DNA of 12,442 bases from Lachnospiraceae bacterium (GCA_017958935.1 JAGDBR010000047.1:1-12442); one strand, 5' to 3'. Positions 1-6,148 are shown, counted from the first letter of the stretch. Program-made: numbers and translations. Notes: generated by a model from the letters alone, not told the origin.

Positions 1-540
1 AAGCGTGCGCTGACGGCCGTCTCCGCGGTGCTCGTGCTGCTTTGCGGCATGTCGCGCTTCATCCTCGGCGTCCATTATCCGACCGACGTCATCGCCGGCT
101 TCGCGGAAGCCGTGATCGTGATCCTGCTGATGCGGCTCATGGAAAGGAAGATCCCGAACAAGTGGGTGCGGTATCTCGTGATCGCGCTCCTGGCGCTGCC
201 GGGCTGGTTCTTCTGCAGATCGAACGACTTTTACGTCGGCTTCGGCATGCTGCTCGGCATGATCCCGGCGGATTACCTGGAAGAGCGGTTCGTGAACTTC
301 CGGGAGACCCGGAAGCCGCTCCGCGCGATCGTGCGCGTCGTGATCGCGCTCGGCCTGTTCGTCGGCCTGAACGCGCTGCTGAAGCTGCCTTTCCCGAAGG
401 AAGTGCTGGAAGCGGCCGATCTGCGCCAGTACGTGATCCGGACGGTCCGCTACGCGCTGATCGTTTTCCTGATCCTGGGCGTCTATCCGCTTTCGTTCCG
501 GTTCTGGGACCGGAAAGAAAGCCTTGCGGAAAAAGCCTAA
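1..540 (+). CDS. PAP2-family phosphatase, C-terminal part (5' end outside window)
   Basis: The frame is open from base 1 and ends at TAA 538-540, giving 179 residues of a protein whose start lies upstream. Near the beginning it reads SRFILGVHYPTD, matching the third PAP2 phosphatase motif SRxxxxxHxxxD (S18, R19, H25, D29 of the visible part). In this family H25 and D29 belong to the catalytic site that hydrolyses lipid-linked phosphates such as undecaprenyl pyrophosphate or phosphatidic acid. After the motif come hydrophobic stretches interrupted by basic loops, consistent with four or five further membrane segments, and a charged tail. That is a long C-terminal extension for a minimal PAP2 enzyme. 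The exact substrate cannot be told. The next gene starts 70 bases downstream and has a weak promoter candidate of its own, so co-transcription is uncertain. Confidence 0.85.
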   Translation, partial: KRALTAVSAVLVLLCGMSRFILGVHYPTDVIAGFAEAVIVILLMRLMERKIPNKWVRYLVIALLALPGWFFCRSNDFYVGFGMLLGMIPADYLEERFVNFRETRKPLRAIVRVVIALGLFVGLNALLKLPFPKEVLEAADLRQYVIRTVRYALIVFLILGVYPLSFRFWDRKESLAEKA

Positions 541-552
541 CGCGTGTAGAAT
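524..552 (+). promoter_or_regulatory. possible promoter for the uronate gene pair
   Basis: TTGCGG (524-529) and TAGAAT (547-552) lie 17 bases apart, just ahead of the dehydrogenase gene. The -10 box is good but the -35 box matches only three of six positions and lies inside the end of the PAP2 gene. The predicted start, near 559, would place the palindrome at 572-582 just downstream. This is a weak call. Confidence 0.35.
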
Positions 553-571
553 AGTATCAGAATGTATTAAG

Positions 572-582
572 GGGGATTCCCC
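572..582. promoter_or_regulatory. short perfect palindrome, candidate operator
   Basis: GGGGATTCCCC is a perfect inverted repeat around a central T. It sits in the 70-base spacer before the dehydrogenase, about 20 bases after the candidate -10 box and ahead of the ribosome binding site (AAGGAGG, about 597-603). Position and symmetry would suit a repressor site for a sugar-acid operon. No regulator is visible in the window and eleven bases can be palindromic by chance. Confidence 0.3.
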
Positions 583-610
583 GCCGGATATTAATCAAGG
601 AGGACACACA

Positions 611-1411
611 ATGGATTTCACAAAGAAGTTTTCTTTGGAAGGTAAGATCGCCCTGGTCACCGGCGCTTCTTACGGCATCGGTTTCGGCATTGCGTCCGCG
701 TTCGCGGCGGCCGGCGCCACGATCGTTTTCAACGACATCAAGCAGGAGTTCGTGGACAGGGGCCTGGCGGCCTATAAAGAAGCGGGCATCCCGGCGCACG
801 GTTATGTCTGCGACGTCACGAACGAAGAGCAGGTCCAGGCCATGGTCGCGAAGATCACCGAAGAAGTCGGCCCGATCGACATCCTGGTGAACAACCCCGG
901 CATCAGCAAGCGCATCCCGATGATCGAGATGGAAGCGAAGGATTTCCGCGCGGTCATCGACGTCGACCTGAACGCGCCGTTCATCGTTTCGAAGGCAGTG
1001 CTTCCGTCCATGATCGAGCGCCGTCACGGCAAGATCATCAACATCTGCTCGATGATGTCCGAACTCGGCCGCGAGACCGTTTCCGCGTACGCGGCAGCCA
1101 AGGGCGGCCTGAAGATGCTGACGAGGAACATCGCGTCCGAATACGGCAAGTACAACATCCAGTGCAACGGCATCGGACCGGGCTACATCGCGACCCCGCA
1201 GACCGCACCGCTCAGAGAGCGCCAGGCAGACGGCTCCCGTCATCCGTTCGACGCGTTCATCGTCGCGAAGACGCCGGCCGAGCGCTGGGGCGATCCGGAA
1301 GACCTTCAGGGCCCGGCGGTGTTCCTGGCTTCCGAAGCTTCTGATTTCGTGAACGGCCACATCCTGTATGTGGACGGCGGCATCCTGGCATACATCGGCA
1401 AGCAGCCGTAA
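611..1411 (+). CDS. SDR-family dehydrogenase, gluconate 5-dehydrogenase / DhuD type
   Basis: This is a classical short-chain dehydrogenase of 266 residues. The nucleotide-binding motif is GASYGIG (18-24), with catalytic S147, Y160 and K164 (YAAAK) and structural N121. The C-terminal half (ICSMMSELGRETVSAYAAAK, then GPGYIATPQTAPLR and HILYVDGGILAYIGKQP) closely matches proteins annotated as gluconate 5-dehydrogenase. The same family contains streptococcal DhuD, which uses NADH to reduce 3-deoxy-D-glycero-2,5-hexodiulosonate to 2-keto-3-deoxy-D-gluconate. The DhuI-like isomerase directly downstream favours that role over gluconate metabolism. ATG 611 is chosen because a strong AAGGAGG lies just upstream; the frame continues further 5' only through non-conserved sequence. 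The usual NNAG motif reads NNPG (94-97). The enzyme class is certain; the substrate is inferred from context. Confidence 0.85.
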   Translation: MDFTKKFSLEGKIALVTGASYGIGFGIASAFAAAGATIVFNDIKQEFVDRGLAAYKEAGIPAHGYVCDVTNEEQVQAMVAKITEEVGPIDILVNNPGISKRIPMIEMEAKDFRAVIDVDLNAPFIVSKAVLPSMIERRHGKIINICSMMSELGRETVSAYAAAKGGLKMLTRNIASEYGKYNIQCNGIGPGYIATPQTAPLRERQADGSRHPFDAFIVAKTPAERWGDPEDLQGPAVFLASEASDFVNGHILYVDGGILAYIGKQP

Positions 1412-1441
1412 CAGTTTCAGCAGAAAAAAAGGAGAAAAAAC

Positions 1442-2083
1442 ATGAGAATTGCACTGATCAATGAGAACTCCCAGGCCGGGAAGAACGAGATGATCTACAA
1501 CACCCTGAAGTCCGTCGTCGAGCCGCTCGGCCATGAGGTCGTGAACTACGGCATGTATGCTGCGGATCAGGACAACCAGATCACGTACGTCGTCGTCGGC
1601 GTCCTGACAGCGACCCTGCTGAATTCGGGCGCGGCCGATTTCGTCGTGACGGGCTGCGGCACGGGCGAAGGCGCGATGCTTGCATGCAACTCTTTCCCGG
1701 GCGTGCTCTGCGGCCACGTCGTGACCCCGCTGGACGGCTTCCTGTTCCGCCAGGTCAATGACGGCAACGCGATCGCGATCCCGTTCGCGGAAGGCTTCGG
1801 CTGGGGCGGCGAGATCAACCTGCAGTACATCTTCGAGAAGACCTTCAACTGCGAAGGCGGCCAGGGCTATCCGCCCGAGCGCGTCGTGCCCGAGCAGCGC
1901 AACAAGAAGATCCTGGACAAGGTAAAGACGGTCACGCACAACGACCTGTGCGAGATCCTGCCGCAGCTGGATCCGGAGCTGACGAAGGCTGCTTTCGGCG
2001 GCCCGAACTTCAAGGAGTACTTCTACCGCGACTGCAAGTGCGAGAAGATTGCGGCGGCGGTCGAAGCGATCGTCGGCAAGTAA
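1442..2083 (+). CDS. RpiB/LacA/LacB-family sugar isomerase, DhuI type
   Basis: The protein has 213 residues, longer than a typical RpiB (about 150). It begins RIALINENSQAGKNE and carries the family motif TGCGTGEGAML (70-80), in which C72 corresponds to the catalytic cysteine of RpiB. It then reads SFPGVLCG (84-91) and GFGWGGEINL (118-127), followed by a C-terminal extension containing PPERVVPEQRN and THNDL. This long form resembles streptococcal DhuI, which isomerises 4-deoxy-L-threo-5-hexosulose-uronate, the spontaneous product of unsaturated uronates released from glycosaminoglycans. The ribosome binding site AAAGGAG (1428-1434) is 7 bases from the ATG, and the gap from the dehydrogenase is 30 bases, so the two form an operon. 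The family is certain. The DhuI role is inferred from length, motifs recalled from the streptococcal protein and the neighbouring DhuD-like gene; no lyase, hydrolase, transporter or KDG kinase is present here. Confidence 0.83.
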   Translation: MRIALINENSQAGKNEMIYNTLKSVVEPLGHEVVNYGMYAADQDNQITYVVVGVLTATLLNSGAADFVVTGCGTGEGAMLACNSFPGVLCGHVVTPLDGFLFRQVNDGNAIAIPFAEGFGWGGEINLQYIFEKTFNCEGGQGYPPERVVPEQRNKKILDKVKTVTHNDLCEILPQLDPELTKAAFGGPNFKEYFYRDCKCEKIAAAVEAIVGK

Positions 2084-2105
2084 GACGCAGTCTGAACAGA
2101 ACAGA

Positions 2106-2135
2106 GGAGGACGGTGGACGCCGTCCTCCCTTTTT
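2106..2135 (+). terminator. intrinsic terminator after the isomerase gene
   Basis: GGAGGACGG (2106-2114) pairs perfectly with CCGTCCTCC (2121-2129) around a six-base loop and is followed by five T residues (2131-2135). It lies 23 bases after the isomerase stop codon and closes the two-gene uronate unit. Confidence 0.92.
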
Positions 2136-2151
2136 GTGCGCCAAATAGCCC

Positions 2152-2180
2152 TTGCAAATCGTCTTGCGTTATTCTATAAT
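2152..2180 (+). promoter_or_regulatory. strong sigma-A type promoter for the GtrA unit
   Basis: TTGCAA (2152-2157) and a perfect TATAAT (2175-2180) are separated by exactly 17 bases, directly after the terminator. Transcription should start near 2187, giving a leader of about 47 bases. The 11-mer TATTCTATAAT (2170-2180) recurs exactly in the minus-strand promoter near 6120-6130. Confidence 0.82.
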
Positions 2181-2197
2181 CATTGAAGTTGTGCGGA

Positions 2198-2217
2198 AGG
2201 GACGGATCATCGTCCCT
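2198..2217 (+). promoter_or_regulatory. hairpin in the GtrA mRNA leader
   Basis: AGGGACG (2198-2204) pairs with CGTCCCT (2211-2217), enclosing GATCAT, and a further G-U pair is possible. It starts about 11 bases after the predicted transcription start and ends five bases before the ribosome binding site AAGGAG (2223-2228). There is no T-run, so it is not a terminator. A role in mRNA stability or in access to the ribosome binding site is possible but unproven. Confidence 0.5.
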
Positions 2218-2233
2218 GAAAAAAGGAGTTGAA

Positions 2234-2710
2234 ATGACTGATCAACGGAACGTGCCGGAGGAAGCGGCCCCGAAGGAAGCGAAGAAAAAGGAACTGATCC
2301 GCATCGTGAAATTCACGCTGTTCTCGATCTCGGCGGGCCTGATCCAGATCCTGGTCTTCACGCTGCTGAACGAGCTGCTGCACCTGGACTACTGGCTGAG
2401 CTACCTGATCGCCCTCGTGTGTTCGGTGCTCTGGAGCTTCACGTTCAACCGGAAGTTCACGTTCAAGTCGGCGACGAACGTTCCGGTCGCGATGCTGAAG
2501 GTCTTCGCATACTACTGCGTTTTCACGCCGCTGTCGACGCTGCTGGAGCATTACCTGGCCGGGCAGCTCGGCTGGAACGAGTACCTGGTCACGGGCATCA
2601 ACATGGTCATCAATTTTGTCACCGAATTCCTGTATCAGCGGTTCTTCGTGTTCAAGGATTCGATCGACACGAACGCCGAAGCGCAGAAAGAAAAACAGAC
2701 GGAGGAATAA
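2234..2710 (+). CDS. GtrA-family four-helix membrane protein
   Basis: The protein has 158 residues. A charged N-terminal tail (1-23, rich in K and E) precedes four predicted membrane helices, at about 24-46, 54-72, 86-108 and 116-134, and a hydrophilic tail. The paired motifs FTFNRKFTFKS (69-79) and EFLYQRFFVFKDS (131-143), each after an even-numbered helix, are characteristic of GtrA-like proteins. Family members are proposed to flip, or help transfer, lipid-linked sugars for cell-wall or surface-glycan modification. The specific substrate is unknown here and no partner glycosyltransferase is adjacent. ATG 2234 lies 5 bases after AAGGAG; longer in-frame reading crosses the leader hairpin and is unlikely. 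The next gene begins 2 bases after the stop codon, so the two are co-transcribed and probably translationally coupled. Confidence 0.85.
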   Translation: MTDQRNVPEEAAPKEAKKKELIRIVKFTLFSISAGLIQILVFTLLNELLHLDYWLSYLIALVCSVLWSFTFNRKFTFKSATNVPVAMLKVFAYYCVFTPLSTLLEHYLAGQLGWNEYLVTGINMVINFVTEFLYQRFFVFKDSIDTNAEAQKEKQTEE

Positions 2711-2712
2711 CA

Positions 2713-3582
2713 ATGGGGAAGAAATGGGGAGACCGCAAGGACGGTACGCGGATCAAAAAGGTGGACTCGATGCACGTCATCATGCCGCTGATCTTTCCGA
2801 ACAGATGCGATAACGAGGCTTATATCGGCGAGGTCATCGACCTGACGAACATCAACGCGTTCCTCGAGAAGAAGAACGCCGATCATCCGGAATACCCGTA
2901 CAAGCTGTTCCAGGTCATGGTCACGGCCATGCTGAAGGTCCTGTACCAGCGGCCCGAGATGAACCGCTTCATCACGAACAACACGCTGTATCAGCGGAAC
3001 CACGTTTCCGCGGCGTTTACCGTGAAGAAGATCTTCAAGGACGGCGGCGACGAGGCGCTCGCGCGCATCAACGCCACGCCGGATTACGATCTGGACGCCG
3101 TTCATGACGATATCTTCCGCCAGGTCTCCTACGTCCGGAAGGGCGACAACAAGGACCAGTCGAGCGAGAGCATGGACGCGCTGCAGAAGCTGCCTTCGCC
3201 GATCCTGAAGCTGGTCGGCGCCGGCGCGCGCTTCCTGGACCGCCACGGCTGGATGCCGGCGTCCGTCGTCGCGACGGATCCGTACCAGAGTTCGGTCGTA
3301 CTGTCGAACATCGGCTCGCTCCACCTGCATTCGGGCTACCATCATCTGACGAACTGGGGAACGACTTCGGTCTTCGTGCTGGTCGGCGAGATCAAGGACC
3401 GCCCGCTGATCAATCCGGACGGCTCGATCGTGTTCAGGAGCACGGTCGAACTGGGCCTGACGATCGACGAGCGGATCGCGGACGGCTATTACTACGCGAA
3501 GACGATCCGGTTGCTGAAGAAGCTTCTGGAGAATCCCGAGCTGCTGGAGAGGCCGCTGTCCGAAGAAGTGCCGATCGAGTGA
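2713..3582 (+). CDS. free-standing 2-oxoacid dehydrogenase E2 / CAT-fold acyltransferase-like protein
   Basis: This 289-residue protein aligns in outline with the catalytic domain of dihydrolipoamide acyltransferases. It has no lipoyl domain and no E1/E3-binding domain, so it is not an ordinary complex subunit. Visible landmarks are QRPEMNRFI (79-87), YQRNHVSAAFTVKK (93-106), the SNIGS segment (198-202), YHHLTNWGTTSVFVLVGEI (209-227) and a final helix with LLENPELLERP (271-281). The active-site signature, normally HxxxDG, reads DERIADG (252-258), with glutamate at the position usually held by the general-base histidine. Paired histidines H210-H211 are conserved-looking. There is no signal peptide or membrane segment, so it should be cytoplasmic. 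GGAGG at 2701-2705 overlaps the end of the GtrA gene and serves the ATG at 2713. Its substrate is unknown; acyl transfer is only a family-based guess. Confidence 0.78.
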   Translation: MGKKWGDRKDGTRIKKVDSMHVIMPLIFPNRCDNEAYIGEVIDLTNINAFLEKKNADHPEYPYKLFQVMVTAMLKVLYQRPEMNRFITNNTLYQRNHVSAAFTVKKIFKDGGDEALARINATPDYDLDAVHDDIFRQVSYVRKGDNKDQSSESMDALQKLPSPILKLVGAGARFLDRHGWMPASVVATDPYQSSVVLSNIGSLHLHSGYHHLTNWGTTSVFVLVGEIKDRPLINPDGSIVFRSTVELGLTIDERIADGYYYAKTIRLLKKLLENPELLERPLSEEVPIE

Positions 3583-3600
3583 ACGTTGCGGAAGACATAA

Positions 3601-3630
3601 AAAGAGAACCGCAGGAGCGGTTCTCTTTTT
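3601..3630. terminator. bidirectional intrinsic terminator between convergent genes
   Basis: AAAGAGAACCGC (3601-3612) pairs perfectly with GCGGTTCTCTTT (3617-3628) around the tetraloop AGGA. A T-run follows on the + strand and an A-run precedes it, which becomes a T-run on the other strand. It lies 18 bases after the E2-like gene and 17 bases after the LicD gene, so it can end both units. Confidence 0.93.
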
Positions 3631-3647
3631 TGTGTGCGCCGGAATGC

Positions 3648-4520
3648 TCAGTCCTCGAATTCGAAATCGGAGAACGAGATGCGGTCGTTGCCGTTCGTGC
3701 CCAGGAAGCTCAAATGCGGCTTGCGGTCTTCCTCGGGCGGCAGCTGCATGAAGTCGCCGAAATGAAGCGTCAGCGCCTTTTCGGCTTCCGGCGGGACCGG
3801 ATAGAAGCCGTCCTCGAAACGGGCCGTCCTGCCGGGACCGTACCATTCGACGGGGAAGCGGTAATTGAAGGAGGACATGATGTCGTTCGTGATCGAGATC
3901 GTCCCGACGGATGGATCCCGGTCGTACTTTTTGCAGACCTTCCGGATGTGCGCGCGGAGCTTCTGCGCGGGGAACAGTTTCCCAATGTGGAAGCAGACGA
4001 AGGCCGCGGCCTTCAGGATGCCCGGATAGTCCGAATAATCGATCGAATAACGGTGCGCGTTGCAGAGCGCGTACAGGAACTCGAGCCGGTAAACGTGCAG
4101 CTTCCCGCGCAGTCCTTCGGGCACCTTGTCGAACAGGAAGAAGTCAAGCGTGATGCGCGGCAGCTTCCCGTCGTAGAATGCATCAAGTTCCGGGTCGATC
4201 CGGATCTTCGCCTTTTTGTAGTAAAGATAGGGGACCATGTCCCGGTAGCGGCTGCCGAAATCGTCCGGCAGCACGAGCTCATACAGCGCAGGATCCATCT
4301 CTTCCTTCAGGATCGGGGCGAGGCGCTCGAAATCTTCGCGCATCATCGAGACGTCGATGTCGTTGTCCCAGGGGATGAAACCTTCGTGACGGATCGCGCC
4401 GAGCAGCGTGCCGGCCGCCAGATAGTAGGGGATGCCGTGCCGGCTGCAGACGGCGTCGAAATCCTTCAGGAACTGCAGATTGATCTCATGAACTTTTTTC
4501 AGGCTTTCAGACTCAGTCAT
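3648..4520 (-). CDS. LicD-family phosphotransferase
   Basis: The product is 290 residues with the hallmark LicD segment at 37-57: GTLLGAIRHEGFIPWDND followed by IDV. D52, D54 and D56 are the expected metal-binding acidic residues of this nucleotidyltransferase-like fold. A second acidic site is LDFFLFD (125-131), and GDFMQLPPEEDRKPH (255-269) matches the usual C-terminal region. LicD proteins transfer phosphocholine or another phospho-group onto surface glycans such as teichoic acids or capsule. Without choline uptake or licC nearby, the donor here is unknown. No membrane segment is obvious, so the protein should act at the cytoplasmic face. The start is fixed by ATG at 4518-4520, with AAGGAT (4529-4534, minus strand) nine bases upstream, overlapping the stop codon of the preceding DUF2142 gene. 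The 13-base gap indicates an operon. Confidence 0.88.
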   Translation of the reverse strand: MTESESLKKVHEINLQFLKDFDAVCSRHGIPYYLAAGTLLGAIRHEGFIPWDNDIDVSMMREDFERLAPILKEEMDPALYELVLPDDFGSRYRDMVPYLYYKKAKIRIDPELDAFYDGKLPRITLDFFLFDKVPEGLRGKLHVYRLEFLYALCNAHRYSIDYSDYPGILKAAAFVCFHIGKLFPAQKLRAHIRKVCKKYDRDPSVGTISITNDIMSSFNYRFPVEWYGPGRTARFEDGFYPVPPEAEKALTLHFGDFMQLPPEEDRKPHLSFLGTNGNDRISFSDFEFED

Positions 4521-4533
4521 GGGGAACCATCCT

Positions 4534-6084
4534 TTATACGAAGCACATCATTACGGTGAATGCGTACAGATTGAACAGCAGCAGGAACATCGGCGCGAGC
4601 TGCCATTTGTCCGTCTTTTCAAGCACCCGCTGATGGAAGACCGGCTTTTCGGGCGCGATGAGCGGGAGCAGGGCAAGCAGCGGGAAGAAATAGCGCCCCT
4701 GCACGCCGTCCACGGGACCGTCCGCCCCGACCGGGTTGTACGTGCAGTACAGCGAAAAATAGATCAGGAACGTCCCGAAGACCAGGATGCCGGCGATCAG
4801 CGCTTTTTCCGCCTTGCGAAGCTCAGCTTTTCCGGGCAGGATGAACAGCAGGAAGAAGAGCAGCAGGAAGCCGGAAGCGTAGAGCAGCTGGGTCGAGATC
4901 ACATAGCCGTTCTCGTTGCCGAGGATCAGCATCTTCAGCCAGGGCTGTTCGAGAATGAACGACGAGAGCGACTGCACGGCAAAACGCGGCAGATGGCCGA
5001 GCACGTACAGGATCTGCTGCTTCGCGTTCGTCCCTTCGACCCGGATCTCGCCGAACTGTTCGCTGATCACGAAGAAATACGCGGCGGTAAAGACGACGGC
5101 GAACAGCGCGAGCAGGACCGTCCAGAGCGCCTTCCGTCCTTTCGGGAAGTGCTCCTTCGGCACGAGCAGCAGCAAAAAGCCCAGGATGATGAAGGGGTAG
5201 CGCATCGGGATGACGAGCAGATAGAGCGCCGAGAACAGGATCAGGTACGGCAGGCTCTTTTCTTCGCGGAGCCGAAGCGTCAGGGCGATCAGGATCATGA
5301 CCAGCGCGAAGCTCACGCCGTCCTGCGTGATCATAGCCGCGTTGAAGATCACGCCGGGAATCGCGCAGACGAACGCGACGGCGATCCGCGCTTCCTTCCG
5401 GCTGTCCGGGATCAGCTTCAGCGCTGCGATGACGAGCGCCGAAAAACCGAGCAGGTTGAACAGGCGGCCCAGAAAGACCACCGTGCCGGCCGAAGCCTTC
5501 AGCAGGATCCCGAGCCCGCAGCCAAGGCAGCAGAAGAGATAGCCGTAGGGCGGATAGGTGCACTGCAGGAAGCCGTTCGTGAGTCCGTCGACCACCGTTC
5601 GGGAATCCGACCAGGGCTGTGCGAACAGCGCGTCGTACCACAGGACGTGCATGTGGTCCCGTGTCAGGATATAGGAATCCGATATCGCAAAGGTATAACT
5701 GTCAAAATCGAAGAGCTTCCCCTCCAGGGTCGCGAGCGTCTTGAAAAAGTGCGCATTCTCGTCAAACCCGTTCTGGACGGGGGAAAGCAGGATATAGCCG
5801 AGACCGAACAGGAAAATGCAGCCGACCGCAAGGGCCGGAAGGGAGAACCGTTTGAATTCCTGCAGGAAGATGAGCAGCAGGCCGAGCAGGAAGAGCCCGG
5901 TGATGAAAAGCTTCGGCAGCGGGCTTCCGGATACGACCTGCGTATCCAGCGGGTAGAACGCGAACAGGCCGTTCTTCGCGTCCCAGATCATGATGACGTA
6001 GGAAAAAACGGCCAGAACGGCCCAGACCGCCGAAAAAACGACGGCGGAAAGATGGGCGGAAAGTGCGCTGCGGATTCGCTGCAT
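4534..6084 (-). CDS. DUF2142-type polytopic membrane protein, probable glycan-related
   Basis: This protein of 516 residues has roughly a dozen hydrophobic helices. Two features recall DUF2142: an acidic DENAHF motif (108-113) in the first large loop after helix three, and GVQGRYFFPLLALLPL (460-475) near the C-terminus. The architecture resembles GT-C-fold enzymes that use polyprenyl-phosphate sugars, with D108/E109 in the position of their catalytic acidic pair. Enzymatic activity of DUF2142 proteins is, as far as I know, not established. It is the first gene of a minus-strand operon with LicD. Start choice is open: ATG at 6084 lies 12 bases from the strong AGGAGG (6097-6102), while TTG at 6087 lies 9 bases away and would add one residue. 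The leader can fold so that this AGGAGG sits in a hairpin loop (arms 6111-6117 and 6091-6097). Confidence 0.75.
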   Translation of the reverse strand: MQRIRSALSAHLSAVVFSAVWAVLAVFSYVIMIWDAKNGLFAFYPLDTQVVSGSPLPKLFITGLFLLGLLLIFLQEFKRFSLPALAVGCIFLFGLGYILLSPVQNGFDENAHFFKTLATLEGKLFDFDSYTFAISDSYILTRDHMHVLWYDALFAQPWSDSRTVVDGLTNGFLQCTYPPYGYLFCCLGCGLGILLKASAGTVVFLGRLFNLLGFSALVIAALKLIPDSRKEARIAVAFVCAIPGVIFNAAMITQDGVSFALVMILIALTLRLREEKSLPYLILFSALYLLVIPMRYPFIILGFLLLLVPKEHFPKGRKALWTVLLALFAVVFTAAYFFVISEQFGEIRVEGTNAKQQILYVLGHLPRFAVQSLSSFILEQPWLKMLILGNENGYVISTQLLYASGFLLLFFLLFILPGKAELRKAEKALIAGILVFGTFLIYFSLYCTYNPVGADGPVDGVQGRYFFPLLALLPLIAPEKPVFHQRVLEKTDKWQLAPMFLLLFNLYAFTVMMCFV

Positions 6085-6119
6085 CAAAACGGAAGACCTC
6101 CTGTGCGATCGTCCTCCTC

Positions 6120-6148
6120 ATTATAGAATACCGGACCGCAAATTTCCA
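6120..6148 (-). promoter_or_regulatory. promoter for the DUF2142-LicD unit
   Basis: Read on the minus strand, TATAAT lies at 6125-6120 and TGGAAA (four of six consensus positions) at 6148-6143, with 17 bases between them. It points leftwards to the DUF2142 start, about 36 bases from the -10 box. The 11-mer TATTCTATAAT is identical to that of the GtrA promoter. Confidence 0.65.

Noticed and set aside
557..1939. Long open frame (460 codons) on the - strand across the SDR and isomerase genes
   Set aside because: It spans two well-supported genes and their spacer, is rich in D, R, V and A with no family resemblance, and is the expected shadow of GC-rich coding DNA.
2635..3846. Long open frame (403 codons) on the - strand opposite the E2-like gene
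   Set aside because: It runs through the bidirectional terminator and opposite a conserved protein, with arginine-rich, motif-free translation.
4519..6126. Long open frame (535 codons) on the + strand opposite the DUF2142 gene
   Set aside because: The translation is an improbable run of Q, E, R and D without motifs, it lies exactly opposite a convincing membrane protein, and it has no ribosome binding site. High GC at third positions on the real strand removes stops from the opposite strand.
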